Source of the DNA: Xestospongia muta
Taxonomy: Eukaryota; Porifera; Demospongiae; Haplosclerida; Petrosiidae
DNA: 64,000 nucleotides
NCBI GenBank assembly: GCA_963693285.1
Contig: OY848919.1
Location: 2,609,827 to 2,673,826, forward strand
Direction of reading: 5' to 3'
Part shown: positions 60,908 through 64,000 of the stretch, in pieces
Layout of the letters: every line of letters starts with the position of its first letter
Position numbering within the stretch: the stretch's first letter is position 1
Position numbers and translations under genes: made by a program
Notes under the pieces: model-generated
Databases searched by the model: none
The model's input: the letters and a program-made list of their open reading frames with translations, nothing else
What the model was told of the DNA's origin: nothing

Positions 60908-63900
60908 ATGTCTGACAACCCTATAAGATGTACTACTATTCTACCAGTAGATAGTCCTAGACTGTCTAACAGACCTACTGAATCTGAACTAATGGAACTA
61001 ATTGGACCATTAGTAGAGTGGCAAAAATTTGTTATTTTTCTACCAAAGATATCATCTGCAATGATAAAGAAGATTGAATATGATTATCTATCAACTGATC
61101 AACGAAAACTGGCTCTCTTCTCAGAATGGCTGAGAGTTGACTCTTATGCTACCTGGGATAAAGTAATTGTTGTCCTGTCAAAAGCTAATGAACACTATCT
61201 ACCCTCAAAAGTACAAGAAAACCTTATTACCACCATACCACCACTAGACCACTATCAAGGTGAGTGTATAACGATATCAAGAGACATTTATATGAGTACC
61301 TTACTCTGTCATACATAGGTACACACAGTCAAGATGACACATTATCAGAGACTAGTGATGACGCAATGAAAGGTAACAAACATAATGATGTAAAGACTAA
61401 AGAAGAGAACAAAGAAAATACTATCTTAACACAACAAAGTCGTATTACTGTTCAACCAACAACTCAAACTTCAAAGAAGATAATACAAATGAGTTCTAAA
61501 GATCAAGTTGCAGAAAATTTAGAAACCCTGCATTTTAAATTCACATCAATTATAGCCAAAGTCAGAAGTCATTTAGCTGATGCTATTGAAGATGGAACAT
61601 ACAAACTAGTTGATATTGCTCTGTTTGTTGAGGAGTACACTGAAGGAAAAGGACTAACTAAACTTGAAAATATTCATGAGTTATTTAATACTATTCAACC
61701 ACACTATTGCTTCCTTAATTGTGAACTGATAGAGAAATTAGTGAAACGGTTTCTTTCTGGAGATCTTGTGCGAATTGAATTAGGAGAGTATTCGAGTGAA
61801 CTTGAAACATTTTCAGAGTCATCTCAACTACAATTTATTAGGACAGCTATTGAAGAAGCAGTACTACCAAAACAAGAGGTCACAGAAATATCATGTGAGG
61901 TCATCATCAAACTACATGGTAGATGTGGAAAAATGACTTTAAAAAATTTCTATAAACTTATGAATTACTTATTTCCAACAAAGAAACACTTTTTGACCCA
62001 CATTCACATTGAGCCAGGATCAATTTGTGTTAGATTACTGGCACCTGAGTCACAATCACAGTCTCTCATACTTATGGCAGCTGAGAAAACAGAGTTCATG
62101 TATCAAGTTGGTATCTTTGAGATGATTATCAATGACCAACCCATTATATTGGAAGAAGTTCAACCTGTTACACTTGAACAATCACTACTTCAAACAGCTC
62201 AAACTGGTCATAATAATGATGTCACAATACTACTGGAGTTAGGAGCTAATGTTGACTACCAGAATGAAGATGGACAAACACCACTAATGTTAGCTACTAA
62301 TGGTGAACATGAACAAGTTGTACAGACACTACTATCAGCAGGAGCTAATGTGGATATTCAAGATTATTGTGGTAACACTGCATTAATGACAGACAAAGAA
62401 AATGCCAATCATAATCTTCAAGACCAAGAAGGTGTGACTGCATTAATGTATGCCAGTCAGAACGGTCATTACCAAGTCGTTGAGCTCCTTCTCAAAGAAA
62501 ATGCCAATCATAATCTTCAAGACCAAGAAGGTGTGACTGCTTTAATGTATGCCAGTCAGAATGGTCATTACCAAGTTGTTGAACTTCTTCTCAAAGAAAA
62601 TGTCAATCATAATCTTCAAGACCAAGAAGGTTGGACTGCTTTAATGTATGCCAGTAAGAATGGTCATTACCAAGTTGTTGAGCTTCTTCTCAAAGAAAAT
62701 GCCAATCATAATCTTCAAGACGAAGAAGGTGGGACTGCTTTAATGTATGCCAGTCAGAATGGTCATTACCAAGTTGTTGAGCTTCTTCTCAAAGAAAATG
62801 CCAATCATAATCTTCAAGACCAAGAAGGTTGGACTGCTTTATGTATGCCAGTCAGAATGGTCATTACCAAGTTGTTGAGCTTCTTCTCAAAGAAAATGCC
62901 AATCATAATCTTCAAGACCAAGAAGGTTGCACTGCTTTAATGTATGCCAGTCAGAATGGTCATTACCAAGTTGTTGAGCTTCTTCTCAAAGAAAATGCTG
63001 ACCCAAATATTCAATCACAAAAAGGTTGGACTGCATTAATATTAGCCAGTGAGAATAGTCATTACCAAGTCGTTGAGCTTCTTCTCAAAGAAAATGCCAA
63101 TCATAATCTTCAAGACCAAAAAGGTGGCACTGCTTTAATTTATGCCAGTCAGAATGGTCATTACCAAGTTGTTGAGCTTCTTCTCAAAAAAAATGCTGAC
63201 CCTAATATTCAGTCACAAAAAGGTTGGACTGCATTAATATTAGCCAGTGAGTATGGTCATTACCAAGTCGTTGATCTTCTTCTCAAAGAAAATGCCAATC
63301 ATAATCTTCAAAACCAAGAAGGTTGGACTGCTTTAATGTATGCCAGTCAGAATGGTCATTACCAAGTCGTTGAGCTTCTTCTCAAAGAAAATGCTGATCA
63401 CAATCTTCAAAACCAAAAAGGTTGGACTGCTTTAATGTATGCCAGTCAGAATGGTCATTACCAAGTCGTTGAGCTTCTTCTCAAAGAAAATGCTGACCCT
63501 AATATTCAATCACAAAAAGGTTGGACTGCATTAATATTAGCCAGTCAGAATGGTCATTACCAAGTTGTTGAGCTTCTTCTCAAAGAAAACGCTGATCACA
63601 ATCTTCAAAACCAAAAAGGTTGGACTGCTTTAATGTTTGCCAGTCAGAATGGTCATTACCAAGTCATCGAGCTTCTTCTCAAAGAAAACGCTGACCCTAA
63701 TATTCAATCACAAAAAGGTTGGACTGCATTAATATTAGCCAGTAAGAATGGTCATTACCAAGTTGTTGAGCTTCTTCTCAAAGAAAATGCCAATCATAAT
63801 CTTCAAGACCAAAAAGGTGGCACTGCTTTAATTTATGCCAGTCAGAATGGTCATTACCAAGTCGTTGAGCTTCTTCTCAAAGAAAATGCTGACCCAAATA

Positions 63901-64000
63901 TTCAATCACAAAAAGGTTGGACTGCATTAATATTAGCCAGTGAGAATAGTCATTACCAAGTCATTGAGCTTCTTCTCAAAGAAAATGCCAATCATAATCT
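60908..64000 (+). pseudogene. ANK-8: death domain - unnamed domain - ankyrin gene, frameshifted and cut by the window end
   Basis: Exon 1 is 60908-61259 (type B death domain), the intron 61260-61318 (59 nt), and exon 2 runs from 61319 past the window end. The intron and exon 2 are ANK-1-like (type A linker 'AMKGNKHNDV'), so the gene is a mosaic. One early ankyrin unit is cut: 'NTALMTDKENANHN' joins unit 2 straight to a later unit. A single A is missing at about 62841 ('gctttatg' instead of 'gctttaatg'), which shifts the frame and gives a stop near 62940; the repeat frame is open again from 62842 to 64000. If the 1-nt loss is a consensus error, this is an intact gene. Otherwise it is truncated after about five repeats. 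Confidence 0.75.
62400..64000 (+). repeat. 99-bp ankyrin-coding array of ANK-8 (continues beyond the window)
   Basis: At least sixteen 99-bp units to the window end. A multi-unit block is copied: the rare variants 'acccaaatat' plus 'gagaatagtc' at 63001-63060 recur at 63892-63950, 891 bp (nine units) away, and 'aaggtggcactgctttaatt' at 63121 recurs at 63814 (seven units). Confidence 0.85.

Noticed and set aside
1..64000. tRNA or rRNA genes, CRISPR arrays, bacterial operons
   Set aside because: None was recognised; the introns and gene families are those of an animal genome.

Overview
The window is animal nuclear DNA. It is AT-rich, with short GT-AG introns (about 55-60 nt in the ankyrin genes, about 60 nt and up elsewhere), death domains, ankyrin repeats, and a many-exon gene whose C-terminus matches the animal-specific ubiquitin ligase MYCBP2/PHR. 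The compact introns, local tandem duplication and death-domain/ankyrin architecture point to a demosponge such as Amphimedon. That assignment is inference from style, not a database match.

The 64 kb is a nest of segmental duplications around one gene family: eight copies (ANK-1 to ANK-8) of a two-exon gene, all on the + strand. Exon 1 is 352 nt and encodes a death domain. After a 55-59 nt intron, exon 2 encodes an acidic/polar linker, a domain of about 230 residues that I cannot name, about 5-29 ankyrin repeats made of near-identical 99-bp DNA units, and a basic C-terminal tail. ANK-2, -3, -4, -5 and -7 look intact. ANK-1 has a 1-nt deletion that rewrites its tail. ANK-6 is a promoterless, truncated pseudogene with a nonsense codon. 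ANK-8 has a 1-nt deletion in the repeats and runs off the window.

Layout: 0-11 kb is flank, THAP/DDE transposon relic, MYCBP2 3'-end copy A, ANK-1. 11-27.4 kb is the same unit again with MYCBP2 copy B and ANK-2, then a second kind of spacer (33-bp minisatellite, chimeric death-exon/MYCBP2 relic, solo LTR) and ANK-3. 27.4-39.6 kb is the first unit again with MYCBP2 copy C and ANK-4. 39.6-57.5 kb holds ANK-5, ANK-6 and ANK-7 with a third kind of spacer, whose two copies each carry a different MITE. 57.5-64 kb is the second kind of spacer and ANK-8.

The three MYCBP2 copies keep only the last nine exons of a gene that normally encodes over 4,000 residues. Copy A is intact over those exons. Copy B keeps its splice sites but has lost zinc-finger cysteines. 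Copy C has a deletion and two destroyed splice sites. They look like passengers of the duplication in stages of decay.

Upstream of the ANK genes lies a shared module of SRF-type CArG boxes, a perfect 18-bp palindrome and a MEF2-type site. Most spacers also carry an inverted relic of the 5' end of death-domain exon 1. A death domain plus an expanding, homogenised ankyrin array suggests cytoplasmic sensors or adaptors of innate immunity or cell death. That role is inference.
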